This document shows positions 45,841 through 58,499 of a DNA stretch of 64,000 bases, in pieces. Source of the DNA: Beta vulgaris subsp. vulgaris (Eukaryota > Streptophyta > Magnoliopsida > Caryophyllales > Amaranthaceae). The notes under the pieces are model-generated. The model was not told where the DNA came from. It ran no database searches and worked only from the letters and a program-made list of their open reading frames with translations. Where the stretch lies: contig NC_079210.1 of assembly GCF_026745355.1 (NCBI RefSeq), forward strand, positions 10,009,137 through 10,073,136. Reading direction: 5' to 3'. Positions within the stretch are counted from its first letter, which is position 1, and every line of letters begins with the position of its first letter. The translations under genes were made by a program, and so were the position numbers.

Positions 45841-46582
45841 TTTTATGGTCTCTAAAAAACATTGGTCAAGTCAATTTTTACTTGAACAATTTAGTTAAGT
45901 TAGTTTAATTGTCGAACAATTTGCATTTGTGAGTTTATGTGATGAATGTGCCATGTAAGTTGTGTTAGACTTCCTGTATTTGACTTCATATGCAATTAAT
46001 GGGATTTTGTTTCCATATTTGGAGTAGGAAATAAGTATTTGTTTTATTAATTGAGTATTGCAATTGCCCATCAAATGAGACAAATCAAGCAACAAGTTTA
46101 ATTCCATTGCAAAAGAACATTGTTGTATAATGATAGTGCCATTACAACCACCCTTAACCACCCTTCATTGACTTTCCTTAAACAATAAATGCAACAACAA
46201 AATTTTTTTTTTTTGACAATTCACTTCAATATTATCCTGCTATGCAAAAAAAAAAATTTAATTTTTTTTTAAAAATAATTTCAGGTCTTTTATGGCCATC
46301 TTCTTCAACAATATCATCAACCTATGTCAATTGCTTCACGAAAAAAAAAATTAAGAGTTAAAATAAATTTTTTCCAAAAATTTTATTTTTTTTGTATGTT
46401 TTGATAATATCTTTGAAGTAAACTATAATACTTAATTTTTGTATTTTTTATATTTGTACCTTTTATATTAACCATATACCGTCCGAATTAATGCAATATT
46501 TTTTCTGTTTTCTCCCCCATCTACACCTTTTCCTCCATAGCCACCCCACTGAGCCACCACTACCACCAACCCACCCCTGCAC
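45841..46582. other. AT-rich intergenic sequence
   Basis: No gene. A/T runs at 46200-46400; short CCACC-rich stretch 46535-46580 next to the truncated LTR. Confidence 0.45.
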
Positions 46583-46767
46583 TAGAATTTCTAACTCAAC
46601 TAGAATTACAACAAAACTAAAACATTAAGACTCCTAACAACACTAAGAGTTCTAATCCTACTAGGATTAGGATTTTAAGAGTCCTATTCCTTCTAGAATT
46701 AGGAAAACAACAGCAATTCTAACAGAACTAGGATTTGTTGGAAATGAGTCATTCCTCACATGGATCA
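46583..46767 (-). repeat. Truncated 3' LTR of a small-LTR retroelement
   Basis: Minus strand starts TGATCCATGTGAGGAATGAC and matches the LTR at 47969-49973 (TGATCTATGTGAGGAATGGC) for about 185 bp, including TCCTACTAGGATTAGGATTT. It is cut short at the plus-strand left end. Confidence 0.65.
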
Positions 46768-46777
46768 TACCCAGTTT

Positions 46778-46926
46778 TGCTGAGCTTCATGGACGCTTAC
46801 TCCGGATTCCATCAAATTCCCATGTGGCCAGATGACCAGGACAAGACGTCCTTCATTACAGATTAGAGGATGTACGGCTGGCTGAGGATGCCTTTCGGCC
46901 TCAGGAATGCGCCGACCACCTTCCAA
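46778..46926 (+). pseudogene. Isolated Ty3/gypsy reverse transcriptase fragment
   Basis: About 50 codons: LSFMDAYSGFHQIPMWPDDQ, a stop after SFITD, then YGWLRMPFGLRNAPTTFQ. These are conserved RT blocks of Tat/Athila-like gypsy elements, including the catalytic-site Asp in FMDAYSG. It ends abruptly into CCCCCCTCTTAAAAAAAATT. It is opposite in orientation to the surrounding retroelement, so it was captured or inserted. Confidence 0.8.
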
Positions 46927-47955
46927 TGCCCCCCTCTTAAAAAAAATTGTCCTCAAGTTTCTTCAAGTAAGCCACGAAATCATCCATATTAAGCGGACAT
47001 CAATATACTCAACTAACATTTTCTTTCGATCAAGTCCATCCTGTGCTCCACGGAATTTAAATCTATGTGTGCTCCATGTTATCATTAGATTATCCCTCCT
47101 AAAGAAACAAAATTTGTGACGTTTGGAACAACAATATCATTAGCAACCCTTAGAACCAATGGAAACGAAACATTAACCAAAGGCATAATTTCCTTTAGAT
47201 CCCCGCTAGGTATCCCCTTTTCATCACGAGTATATCACGAGTAACTATAAAAATCAAATCTTCATCCTTGGAACAAGAAAAAGTTTCGATCTTGTCGTCA
47301 TCCACAACAATAGGAAGTTGTTTTTTTGACTTCATGTTGTTTCTTGTGTAGTTGTTGAACCAAATCTTGAAGCTTTGCGCAACTCCTTTGTATTCGTGCT
47401 AATATTTCTTAAAGTATTGGTGGACACTTAAGATCTTGAAGAACTCTGTCTAGTCTTTGAAAACCAACTTGTAACTCATGCCTCCATCCACTTGAACTCA
47501 TAGACTTGAAACTGACAGAAAATTGCTAGACTTTGGTATCGAAAGTATTGCTCGTTGTGAAGTCGTTATGTCTCTAAATCACACGAAATTCATACAGAAC
47601 CTATCCCTATATGTATTAAACACTCGACCAATGTTTCATGCAAAAATTCGAAGCCAACAGTTCGCAGTTTATATTTTGTCAAAATTGTGCCAAATTTACC
47701 CGGTTTCAGACCACTTCGAAAGATTAGTCTCGAATATATAGCAAATCAACTTGAAATCTTATGAAAAATTAGGACCATAAGCTAGACAAGTAATAATCCA
47801 ATTTAGAATCAAGAATCACCCAAAAATTCGATCTAAGATGGGAGAACGAGTCATTCAAAGTTATCTCAAAAACTGGCTGTTACGGGCAATTTTCTTCTTC
47901 CTTCTTTCTTCTTCTCCAAGAATTTCTAAGCACCAAACGAAATTAAATGCCTTTT
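46927..47955 (-). pseudogene. Decayed leader/gag-like region of the minus-strand retroelement
   Basis: Lies between the primer-binding site (47956-47966) and the truncated LTR on the minus strand. Short frames such as KKQLPIVVDDDKIETFSC and MDDFVAYLKKLEDNFF resemble gag or polyprotein pieces, but no domain is certain. Treated as a degraded internal region. Confidence 0.35.
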
Positions 47956-47966
47956 CTCTAATACCA
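47956..47966 (-). other. Primer-binding site, initiator Met tRNA type
   Basis: Minus strand TGGTATTAGAG, one change from TGGTATCAGAG, two bases after the LTR end ATGACATCA. Confidence 0.6.
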
Positions 47967-47968
47967 CA

Positions 47969-49973
47969 TGATGTCATTTTTGTGGCAATTTTGAACTCTT
48001 CTTGTGGTTTTGTGATTTATGGACGAACTAACTATGAAACTAAGGGATATGAATTTTAATTCGCGGTTAAGAGCATGAACAAACAAGAATTGGTTGTTTG
48101 TTTTAGGTTTACTACTCTGAAACCTAGTGCTAGCTTGCGCTCAACTTATGCAAAATATGCACTTTCTTTAACTCAACAAATCTGACTTTATTAATGAATA
48201 TAAAAGCCTTATATAGGTGTGTAAGACAAACAAAGCAAAACAAACTCTAGTCCTACTAAGGATAGAAAATTAAGAACAAGATAACAAAGAAATAAACACA
48301 CCCCTAATCCAAGTAGAACAAGCTCAACTTGGCTCCTATCAATTAGATTCCTATTACTATTATAAGTCTAGTCCAATTAAAATCCTAATCCAACTAGGAT
48401 TTGGATTTCTAACTCAATTATAATTACAAACAGGAAAAATTGACGGGAATAATCCCACCTTTGGACCGCCTTCTTAAAACAGTCCGAGCTTTGGACTAAC
48501 TCAATAAAATCCCACCTTTTACCTTATATTCTTATAATGGTCTGTTACCTGTAAATGACTTACAATTACAAGTTAAAGACCCACGTGCTCTATTTTCAGC
48601 AAAAAGAATCCCCACCCCCTATCTCTCCTCATCCCTAAAAATGAACCCCACCCCATATCTCTCCTCATCCATGAAACTGACTCTACTTTCCGCCATGGCA
48701 ATCGAAATAACTGGAAAACCAAACCCCATTCCATGTCTTCCTTTCATTTTCTCTCTCCTACCTCCTTTTTATTTTTTGTTTTATCCATCGTTTTAGGGCT
48801 TATTTTCCTTTTTCCCCTTTTTTTTATTTTTTTATTATCCATTGTTTTGCTACTTCTTCGATTTCACTCTTGAATTTCTCTCTGTTATGTTGGGAAAATC
48901 TCCACTTTCTTTGCTATTTTACAGAACCTAAAATCCGATTTTGGAAGCACTAAAAATTTAGAAAATAAAAGATGCATCAAAAAATGAAGCAACAATAACA
49001 ACAAGCACTAATGCAACTATCGATCCTTCAACAACAAGCTTCACTTTATCATCCGGGTGTTTTACTTGATTTTTTGCATAAGTATATCTTCAATTTTCGA
49101 TTTTTTATATATATATTTTTTTTGGTATTTACAACTATTAGATGAGATGATTATTGGATAATATGGGTTAAATTTGATGGTTTTTTTGAAGTTAAATTGG
49201 ATCAATGCCCTTTTTCGAATTTGTAGTACTTACACCTGAAATTGATGGTTTTGGGGGAAAGTGAATGATGGGTGATGTGGCTTTGGCATTATAATGTATC
49301 AGATCAAGTACTTGTTTGTTCTTTGTGGATATGTTGAGTAATAAGTTTCAATGAATGTAATGGTGTGTTTGAGTGGCAAGGTGTGATTTTGCATTGATGT
49401 GAGGGTTTAATTTCACGGGAAGATAATTTTCCATTGAAAAGAAGACATATTTGAGAATTTAGCAATTTTGGCTCATCTCTTGCTGCTCGCAGGAGCGTCT
49501 GCGTTCCGACGATTGTTTGATGGAGGAGAGTATGTTGAAGTAGATGCCGGAGCATAAATGATCTATGGCGCCAGCGAGGACGATTGCATCGACGTTAGAG
49601 TTCTGGTCAAGTGACCTCCCGCTGATCTCTCTCCTCTATATCTGCTGTTAAGAATAAATTAAAAAGATTAATCGGTTTCCAATAGGTAACAAGTGAAACA
49701 GGTCCATTTTAAGAAGATATGATAAAATGTGGGATTTTATTGAGTTAGTCCAAAATCGAGACTGTTTTAAGAAGGCAGTCCAAAAGGTGGGATTATTCCC
49801 ATCAACTTTTCCTTAAAACAAACTAAAACATTAAGAATCCTATCAACACTAGGAGTTCTAATCCTACTAGGATTAGGATTTTAAGATTTCTATTCCTACT
49901 ATAATTAGGAAAACAATACCAATCCTAACAGAACTAGGATTTGTTGTAAATGAGCCATTCCTCACATAGATCA
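47969..49973 (-). repeat. 5' LTR of the small-LTR retroelement, split by an insertion
   Basis: On the minus strand it begins TGATCTATGTGAGG (49973) and ends AAAATGACATCA (47969). Removing the inverted-repeat element at 48433-49812 and its target duplication leaves about 616 bp. It is followed by a primer-binding site, so this is the 5' LTR of a minus-strand element. Confidence 0.65.
48424..49821. mobile_element. Inverted-repeat element (GGAAAAATTGA termini) inside the LTR
   Basis: 48433-49812 (1380 bp). Ends GGAAAAATTGACGGGAATAA and complement GGAAAAGTTGATGGGAATAA; about 110 bp of inverted similarity. The left end has TCC phrases at 48453, 48483 and 48510. The flanks TTACAAACA and TTAAAACAA are a diverged 9-bp duplication, and the related LTR at 46600 shows the site without insertion. 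The interior has duplicated CACCCCATATCTCTCCTCAT units near 48610-48670 and no credible gene. Confidence 0.8.
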
Positions 49974-50820
49974 CCCTCACCTTTGCAACCTCCTACCCAA
50001 TCCCACCCCTATAGCAAACCCCACCCCTCAGGTAGGTAGCCATCCTCCCACCCTATAGGAATACAACCATCACCCACCCACCCTTCATCTCTGCTTGTCC
50101 CCCTCGCTCCTCCCCTTTCTCCCCTATCCCCATCACCATTCCCCCCTTCGCTCCCTCAATTCGTCGGCCCCCCCTTTCCTCTCATTTCGTCTCTGCCTAT
50201 CTCCGTCGCCCTTTCCCTTTTCCACTTTTACCCCTTCCCCGTCGTCCCTCCCCCGCTCATCTCTCTTCGTCGATGTCCACATCTGTGCGCTTCCCAACAT
50301 ATCCCCTTGAGCATCCCCCACCTTTTTTTCTTCCTCTTTCTCCCTGCTCTGAATTTTTTTCAAAAAAATGTTCATTTAAAACCTGCTAAAAAAATTATAT
50401 AAAAGTTCTAAAATTTTTGAGGAAATGTTTTTTTCTAAAATTTTAATATTTTTAAAAAGTAAAAATTGCTTTAAATACATATACACATATTAGGAATATA
50501 TAGTATGTGAGTATATCCATAGTAAAATGTCATCTGCTGACATGGACAAATTCGTAACTCAAATTAATTTCTTACGAAAGCCTTTTTTCAAGAAGCTACT
50601 ATAAAAACATCAGAGCAGATGCCAAATGCTAATATTTTTCCTATGATAATAATTAGATCAAGACCGTATTAAAATTTTGAGGCCCCTTTGCTATTATAAA
50701 ATTTGGTTCTAAATATAAAGATAATGTGTATATGTTGTGCATTCTATAAAATAATCATTATTAAAATATTTTAGACAAAAGAAAGTTGAATTTTGAACAA
50801 TATGATTAAATTAAATATTT
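49974..50820. other. C-rich then AT-rich intergenic sequence
   Basis: C/T-rich 49974-50340, AT-rich after. Pro/Ser-rich frames are low-complexity artefacts. Confidence 0.45.
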
Positions 50821-50825
50821 GATTT

Positions 50826-51053
50826 TGTTGTGAGAAATGTAGAGAGAGAAGATATGTAAATATATCATAGAGTATTGTATTGTATTGATGTTCAGTGTAT
50901 TCACAAATGGTAGTATTTATAGGCACAAATCTTACTGTGTATTTGCATAAATCAACAATAACGGCAAGAAAAACTTACCATGCATTGAATGCATGGCAGT
51001 GGACTTCACTGTGTTCAACAGTGGAATTGGTCATTCCACTGTTTTCAATAACA
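50826..51053 (-). repeat. 3' LTR of the copia element (228 bp)
   Basis: Minus strand TGTTATTGAAAACAG ... CATTTCTCACAACA, with TGTT/AACA ends. It is preceded by the polypurine tract TTCAAGGGGAG and contains TATAAATA at 50921-50914. Confidence 0.8.
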
Positions 51054-51382
51054 CTCCCCTTGAATGTCCACTGATAACTCATAACAGATGTTGTCCTATT
51101 TAGAATGCTGTTAGGAAAATCCCTGTGGGAAAAATCCATAACTAGGGAAAGGAGTATAACTATAATATATCCTTATATGCTTAAAATTAACTGCCTCATT
51201 AAAAACCTTGTCAGGAAAAACCCAGTGGGATAAAAACCTGATCGAAGGGAAAAAGAGTGCAGTGCATATAATACTCCCCCTGAATCTAGCATATATCATG
51301 AAGATGACGCATTCCAATTTTTCGGACTAATTCTTCAAATTTCTTCGCCGGAAGGGATTTGGTGAATAAATCTGCAAGATTC

Positions 51383-54300
51383 TCACATGATTGGATTTGT
51401 CGATGTTGATCGCCCTTCCTTTTGGAGGTCATGAGTGAAGAAGAGCTTTGGTGACAAATGTTTAGTTCTGTCTTCTTTGATGTACCCTTCGCTTACTTGG
51501 GTGATGCATGCAGTATTGTCTTCGTAGATGATAGTTGGATTTGTTGTTATTGTTTCCATCCCACATTCTTCTTGGATATTCTTGATCATTGACCTTAGCC
51601 ATACACATTCCCTTCCAGCTTCATAAAGAGCAATTAATTCTGCATGATTTGATGATGTGGCCGTCAAAGTCTGCTTCGTGGATTTCCAAGATATTGCAGT
51701 ACCTCCATAAGTGAACAGATATCCGGATTGAGACTTAGCCTTTTTGTGGATCTGATAGGTAGCCAGCATTTGCATATCTAATGAGTGATGCATTTGGTCT
51801 CGATGATAGAATAATCCGAGATCTTGTGTTCCTCGAAGATAACGTAATAAGTGTCTGACTCCATTCCAATGTCTCTTTGTTGGTGCATTGCTGTATCTAG
51901 CTAACAAGTTTACTGAAAAAGCTATGTCAGGTCGAGTATTGTTAGCCAAGTACATTAAGCACCAATTGCACTTAGATATGGTACTTCAGGACCAAGAATC
52001 TCTCTTCGTTTTCTTCTCGTGGTCTGAATGGATCATCTTTCTCATTCAGGGAACGCACTACCATTGGAGAACTTATTGGGTGGGCTTTGTCCATGAAAAA
52101 ACGTTTCAGAATTTTTTCTGTATAGTTTGATTGATGGACAAAAATCCCATTTCTTAGATGTTCCATTTGCAGGCCAAGGCAAAATTTTGTCTTCCCGAGA
52201 TCTTTCATCTCAAATTCTTTCATCAAGTATTTTGCAGTCGCTTCAAGTTCTCTAGGAGTTCCGATAATGTTCAAATCATCGACATATACAGCAATGATCG
52301 CGAATCCTGATTTAGATCGCTTAATGAAAACACAGGGACTGATTTGATTATTTTTGAATCCTTCTTTCAATAGGTATTCACTAAGACGATTATACCACAT
52401 TCTTCCAGATTGTTTTAACCCATAGAGTGATTTTCTCAATTTTATTGAGAACATCTCTTTGGGCATGCAATTTTCTGGTAGTTTTAGTCCTTCAGGAACT
52501 TTCATATAAATATCTGTGTCAAGTGAGCCATACAAATATGCGGTCACTACATCCATCAATCTCATTTGCAATCCTTTCGAAACTGATAAACTTACCAGAA
52601 ATCTTAGTGTAGTTGCATCGACTACTGGAGAATATGTCTCATCATAATCAATCCCTGGATTTGCGAAAAGCCTTGGGCTACTAATCTTGCCTTATATCTA
52701 GTAACCTCATTTTTCTCATTTCGTTTTTCACGAATACCCATTTGTACCCAACTGGTTTTACACCTTTTGGTATTTGGGTTATTTGACCGAATACTTCACG
52801 TTTTTCAAGTGATCTCAATTCTGCTTGAATTGCTCTTTCCATTTTGGCCAATCTTTTCTACGGCGACATTCATCAACTGTATTTGGCTCTACATCATTTT
52901 CATCGTATGTCATTTCAACCGCTATCGAGTAAGCAAAAATTTCATTCAAGACAACATCTTTTCGATTCCATTGTCTCTTTGTAGAAACATAATTAATTGA
53001 AGTTTCATTGTTGTCTACGCTTTCATGTTCCTTTTCTTCTGGAACACGTTTTTCTTCATTTTTGTTTTCATCATGCTCTGTTGGGAGATTTATATTAATT
53101 TCGTTCGTTGTCTCCCCTTGCCTTTTCATTTTTCTCGGTTTTAAATCTTTAGAACCGGGTGGTTGCCACGTTTTCGACGTGCTATTGACTCATTTTCAAT
53201 TGCCTTATTGTCATTAGGAATTTCAATCCGTTCCGGAGCATTCGCAGCAGGTACATGTGACTTTGTCACTTTCTTAGAATCTGTGAATGCATCTGGCAAT
53301 TGGTTTGCAATACTTTGCAGATGAACAATTTTCTTGACTTCTTGTTCACATGAATTTGTTCTCGGGTCCAGAAACGACATTTGCGATGCGTTCCATGTAA
53401 TTTCCGATTTTATATTTTGTGGGTCCACTTTCTCTCCCCCTAAGGATGGGAATACCGACTCATTAAAATGACAGTCGGCAAATCGAGCCGTAAATAGATC
53501 ACCAGTTGTTGGCTCTAAATATTTGATAATTGATGGAGATTCAAATCCAACATATATTCCCATCCTTCTTTGTGGACCCATTTTAGTACGTTGGGGCGGA
53601 GCAATAGGTACATGTACAGCGCACCCAAAAATTCTCAAATGTGAGATATTCGGTTCTCGACCAGATACTAATTGTAGGTGAGAATTTGTGATAGGCTGTC
53701 GGCCTTAATCTTATCAATGTTGCCGCATGTAATATAGCATGACCCAAATAGTAGATGGCAATTTTGACCTCATTATTAATGGTCTTGCAATTAATTGTAG
53801 TCTTTTGATTAATGATTCAGCAAGACCATTTTGTGTATGTACATGAGGTACAGGGCTCAACAATAATCCCAATAGACATGCAATAGTCATTAAATGTTTG
53901 GGATGTAAATTCCCCAGCATTGTCTAATCTTATTTTCTTTATTGTATGATCTGGGAATTGAGTTCTTAATCGAATTATTTGAGCCAAAAGTTTTGCAAAT
54001 GCAACATTTCTGCTTGACAGAAGGCTCACATGTGACCATCGAGTAGAGGCATCAATTAATACCATGAAATAACGAAATGGTCCGCATGCAGGGTGAATAG
54101 GCCCACAAATATCTCCTTGAATTCTTTCTAAAAACATTGGAGATTCAGTGGCAATCTTATTTATAGATGGTCTGATTATCAATTTGCCAAGTGAGCATGC
54201 AGAGCATGTAATTCATTTGACCGAGGAATTTTGACGTTCTTTATAGAGTGTCCATTTGAGTTTTCAATGATTTCATGCATCATTCTTGTGCCGGAATGGC

Positions 54301-54500
54301 CTAATCGGTCATGCATAGAGTAAATGATTTTCTATTATCTAACTTCTGGTTTGATATCATATTAATTTCAATCGGACGTATATCTATGCGATATAGTCCC
54401 GAGGAAATTGCTGGCAATTTTTCATAGATGTATTTCTTGCCGTATTTCTCTGCCGTTAGGCATATGAATTCCTCTTTGTTCACCGTCATTGTTTCCAAAT
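51383..54500 (-). pseudogene. Ty1/copia polyprotein, frameshifted
   Basis: From the 5' side on the minus strand: pre-integrase/integrase start (54498-54301); integrase core (IRLDNAGEFTSQTFNDYC, 54182-53817); integrase C-terminal part (MRIFGCAVHVPIAPPQRTK, 53638-53141); reverse transcriptase (52571-51972) with AYLYGSLDTDIYMKVPEG, LRKSLYGLKQSGRMWYNRL and the catalytic AVYVDDLNI; RNase H (51955-51383) with RPDIAFSVNLLARYSNAP, TATSSNHAELIAL and YEDNTACI. Order integrase-RT-RNase H defines copia. At least five frame breaks separate the blocks, so the copy is inactive unless these are sequence errors. Confidence 0.9.
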
Positions 54501-54515
54501 GGTAACCATTCTAAC

Positions 54516-55800
54516 TAGGCCTGTCAATCAGGTCGGGTTGGGTCGGGTTCGTGTTCGGGTCAAGTTAAATCGGGTTGAAAACCCCCAACCTGAACCTGAT
54601 CTGTTTAAATTTTCGGGTCAATATCATCAACCCTAACCTGATCTGAAAGTTATCGGGTCAACCTGACCTGATCTGTTTGACCTGAGTTTTTTTAAACGGG
54701 TTGTAAATGGGTCAACCTGAACCTGTTTAACCCGATTTTTTCAGGTTGACCCGACCCATATAACCTAATTTTTTTTCAAAACAGTTGCATGGTTTATAAT
54801 TGGCACTTGGGCCTTGAAATTTCAACAAAGTTCTAGCTAACCAAGATAATACTTGGCAATATTACAAACCAAATCAACAAAATTTTATAAAAACAAATTA
54901 CAAAACAACATTAATGTAGCACCCTAGGCTTATTAAGATCAACTTTCTCCTTTTTTTTGGTTTCACAGCATTTGTAGGTGTGGAGTCAATCTCCTCCTCT
55001 GCCTCTGAATCTCTGATGAGAGCTCAATTTGCTAGAACAAGAAAAGATAGGAAAACAGGAAAAAAAATATTAATACTAATTGGTAGGAAAAATAGAAAAT
55101 AACATAGAAAAATAACATTAAACAGAAAAATAGCATAGACATCTTAAACAAAAAATAAATGACAGAACACTAATCAGAAAATTAAACAGAAAAATAGCAT
55201 AGAAAAATTAAACAGAAAATAAATAACATAACATTAAACAGAAAATTAAACAAAAAAAAAACAGAAAATTAAACAAATAAAAAACAGAACATTAAACAGA
55301 AAATAACATAGAAAAATAGAAAATAAATGACAAAATACGAAAAAAACGAAAGACAAAATACGAAAATCACATAAATAACATAAAATAAATGACAAAATAC
55401 GAAAAAAAAGGTCAAAATACAAAAATCCCATAAGTAACATAAAATAGCAGAAAAAAACGAAAGCAAATAAATGAGAAAATAAGAAAATAAAGGACAAAAG
55501 AAGAAAAAAAAATTGACAAAAGAACAATACCTGATGTAGAAGAAGAGCAACATGTATTCTGATATTGCGCTAATGGAGACGAAATTGCGAAACTTTGCGA
55601 GACAAAGAAGAGCAAATGTTGAAGAATCGAGACAAATTTGCGACTTTGCGAGACGTTGCGAGACGAAGAACACCAAATATTGAAGAAAAGCACTGAAGAA
55701 GAAGATTGTGTGAAAGAGAGTGTGAAAGACTGAGAGATTTCACTCTTAGAGAAAGAGAGAGAGAGTGAGAGGCGCTAGAAAATTAGGTTAGGAGAATGAG
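54516..55800. mobile_element. Left part of a hAT-type element, interrupted
   Basis: Starts TAGGCCTGTCAATCAGG, followed by ~260 bp of repeated GGGTCAACCTGA/ACCTGATCTG motifs, a layout like the hAT element at 15667. Minus-strand frame near 54925-55040 is acidic then basic (RDSEAEEEIDS), like a hAT last exon. A long A-rich tract of AACAGAAAAT units covers 55070-55500. The right end is not in the window because a chromovirus inserted at 55801. Confidence 0.6.
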
Positions 55801-58223
55801 TATAACACCCCTGAATTTCGAGTTGCTAACTAAATTAAATAATATCAAAATTCTACAGAAAATTCGGCAGAGCTCCGTCTGAAATATGGACTGCCTAAAA
55901 TTCAATTTAGGACTCGCGTCCAAATAATAAACCTGTCTGAATAATCCAGCAAACCAAGATCTCCAAAATCCTTATCCAGGTCAAAAATCAATACATCCAT
56001 GCATAAGTACCCGAAATCCAAAAGTTTATTCCACGGTTATTACAGGAACAACCGTTAAGGATAACTACCTAACTGAATTAATGTTAAAGCAACAACTAAA
56101 TTAAACTATTACAATCCAAACGTGTAAAGGTTTAAGTAAATTAATATTTACAACCTTAAGTTCCAAAATTATGATATATATTATAGTGCAGCGGAAATAA
56201 AACTACTATATTTCAACTAAGCTAGTGGAACGTTGCTCTCAGCCCACACCCCACTTGCAAATCTTCATGTACCTGCTATATCAGCCATGTAATATCAGCC
56301 AAACTGGCTGAGCAAGATTTCATACTAAGAAGCCAATCATATATACAGGTAGGATATAACAAACATATCCTACAAATCATCTACTTTCAAAACATAATAC
56401 TAAATACAACTTTATAAAACCCGTTTCCTTTCTTTGTATTTCTTTCCAAAACGTATACATTCTTTCTTTTTCTTTTGAAACCAAATCTTTTCTTTCCTTT
56501 TCCTTTTGAAACCAAATTCCTTTCCTTTTTCTTTCACAACATATATTAAAAGTCTCAAAGTTATAAATCTAGAGAATGGAACAACTTTTATTTCCATTGG
56601 GCTAGCTACCCTCCAGATAAACTAAGACAAAGATCCCTAGTGTGCACACCCTACAAACGGCCAAACCGTAGCAGAAGATCAGAGTCCGAGGTACTGATCA
56701 ACGTACCCCACAACTATTTTTTAAGATCGAGCCAAACCCGACAAAGTTCCATTCTTTGAGATGCCACACAGGCAATCCCACAATTTTAAAAACACAAAAA
56801 CTATTTAATATACTATTTCCATAAACTTTCCTTTACCTTTCGATTTGTGGTTCGAAAACCAACATCTTTATCTTTGGAGGAACATCTCCTTACCAACAAC
56901 ACTTTCTAATAATGAAGGAACATCCTCCTTTTTAAACCACTTCCAACAAAATGAGATACATACCTATTCAAAACTATTCTCTAACTACAAAAGTTTTAGT
57001 AAGAAATCTTACCTTTTAAAATACAGCAAATCAACTATGTCAAGCAGTCAATACGGTCCTCAATGAAACCGGAATCTACAATATAAACTATATGTACTCA
57101 TTAAGTAATAATAGACTTGGCTTAACTAGTTAATGAGCTTTGCTTAACTCTAGTTTTATAAATTATGAGCCTCACTTCAAATGACATAACTAACTCATAC
57201 TAACAATACTAAAATCTCTCTTAGTTTATATAAACAACACCTAAACTTCATAATATATATTTAGATACTTAAAATCCATTAGGAAAAACATTCAAACTTA
57301 AAACACTCGAAACTAGATTTATTAATTTCAGCAGAAAATTAAAATGGGCATAACTTCCTCATTCGAACTCCGAATCAAGCGTTTCTTGAGCCTAACTTGA
57401 GTAGAATTTCGATATAAACAACTTCTGTAAATAGTATTTTTGCAAAAACGCCCGAAAACTGTTGAAAACATGAAATACGAAACTGACCTGTGATTTCTAC
57501 GAATTTCAAGTCTTGTTCATAAATCATTAATATCATGAAACAATCTCACTAAATCAAACTACACCAATATTCACAATCAAAACCCCCAATTCAATTTCAA
57601 TTATAAAAACCCTAACTTCATAAACTTTGAGAAAACTAAAATTAAATTAAGAACTTAACTTACCCACTACTATGGAAGATTAATGGTGAAGAAAACTTGT
57701 AAATTAACCCTTAAAACGCACCCCAAACCTCAAACGCACCGAAATCCGACTTTCTTTTTGTTGAACCTATTCCTCACGTGCCGCTTGCCGCTAGAATAGA
57801 TTGTTGTGTTGTAGTTGAGGCGCCGACAAGATAGAAATGTTGAAGTGGTAGTGTTGAGATAGATTGTGAGAGTTTGATGGAGAGGATGAAGATGGAGAGG
57901 ATGAAGATGTGAGAACCGCTATAACGTAGTTTTCCTTCTTTTCTTTTCTTTTCTTTTCTTTTCTTTTCTTTTCTTTTCTTATTCTTTTATTTTCCCCCTT
58001 TCCTTTTTAACATGAATACTACTCCTTTCCTTTTTCCAAATAACTATATAGATATATAACCTTTCTTTATAATACGTAAACTCTTCTCTAAACTTAACCC
58101 ACTAAATTCATAAACATTTATATATATTTTTTTTAAAATAATTCCTACATAAAAATATTAAATATGAAATAATTTATTTTCAGAATAAATATTAATTATA
58201 TTCCGAAAAACTGGGGTGTTACA
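55801..58223 (-). repeat. 3' LTR of the chromovirus
   Basis: On the minus strand starts TGTAACACCCCAG and ends AGGGGTGTTATA (TA rather than the usual CA). 2423 bp. Contains a TTTTC pentanucleotide run at about 57933-57983. Confidence 0.9.
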
Positions 58224-58238
58224 ATCTACCCCCCTTAA
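58224..58238 (-). other. Polypurine tract
   Basis: Minus strand AAGGGGGGTAGAT directly before the 3' LTR: second-strand primer site. Confidence 0.85.
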
Positions 58239-58499
58239 AATAATTTCCCCTCGAAACTTCAAACTATTCTTAAGCTCGTAGATAAAATCCGATCATTTTT
58301 TTCAAAACCTTAGCTCATTAACTTTATATATTAAGCCAACTATCTAATTAAAGTACAAAGGATAATATCTATATATTATCAAACTTTCACATACACTATC
58401 ATACTAGCACATTATCAACATGCAATGACTTTCAAGTAGAATCCAACTCTTAATACAAGTCAAACACGTCCTAACATACTACGAAATTCATACTAATTC

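Larger units (their letters stand above)
50826..54515 (-). mobile_element. Ty1/copia retrotransposon, 3' part
   Basis: Minus strand. The 3' LTR is at 50826-51053, then 3' UTR, RNase H, reverse transcriptase, integrase and gag-pre-integrase pieces in order, cut at 54515 by a hAT-type element. The rest and the 5' LTR lie beyond the window. Confidence 0.9.
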
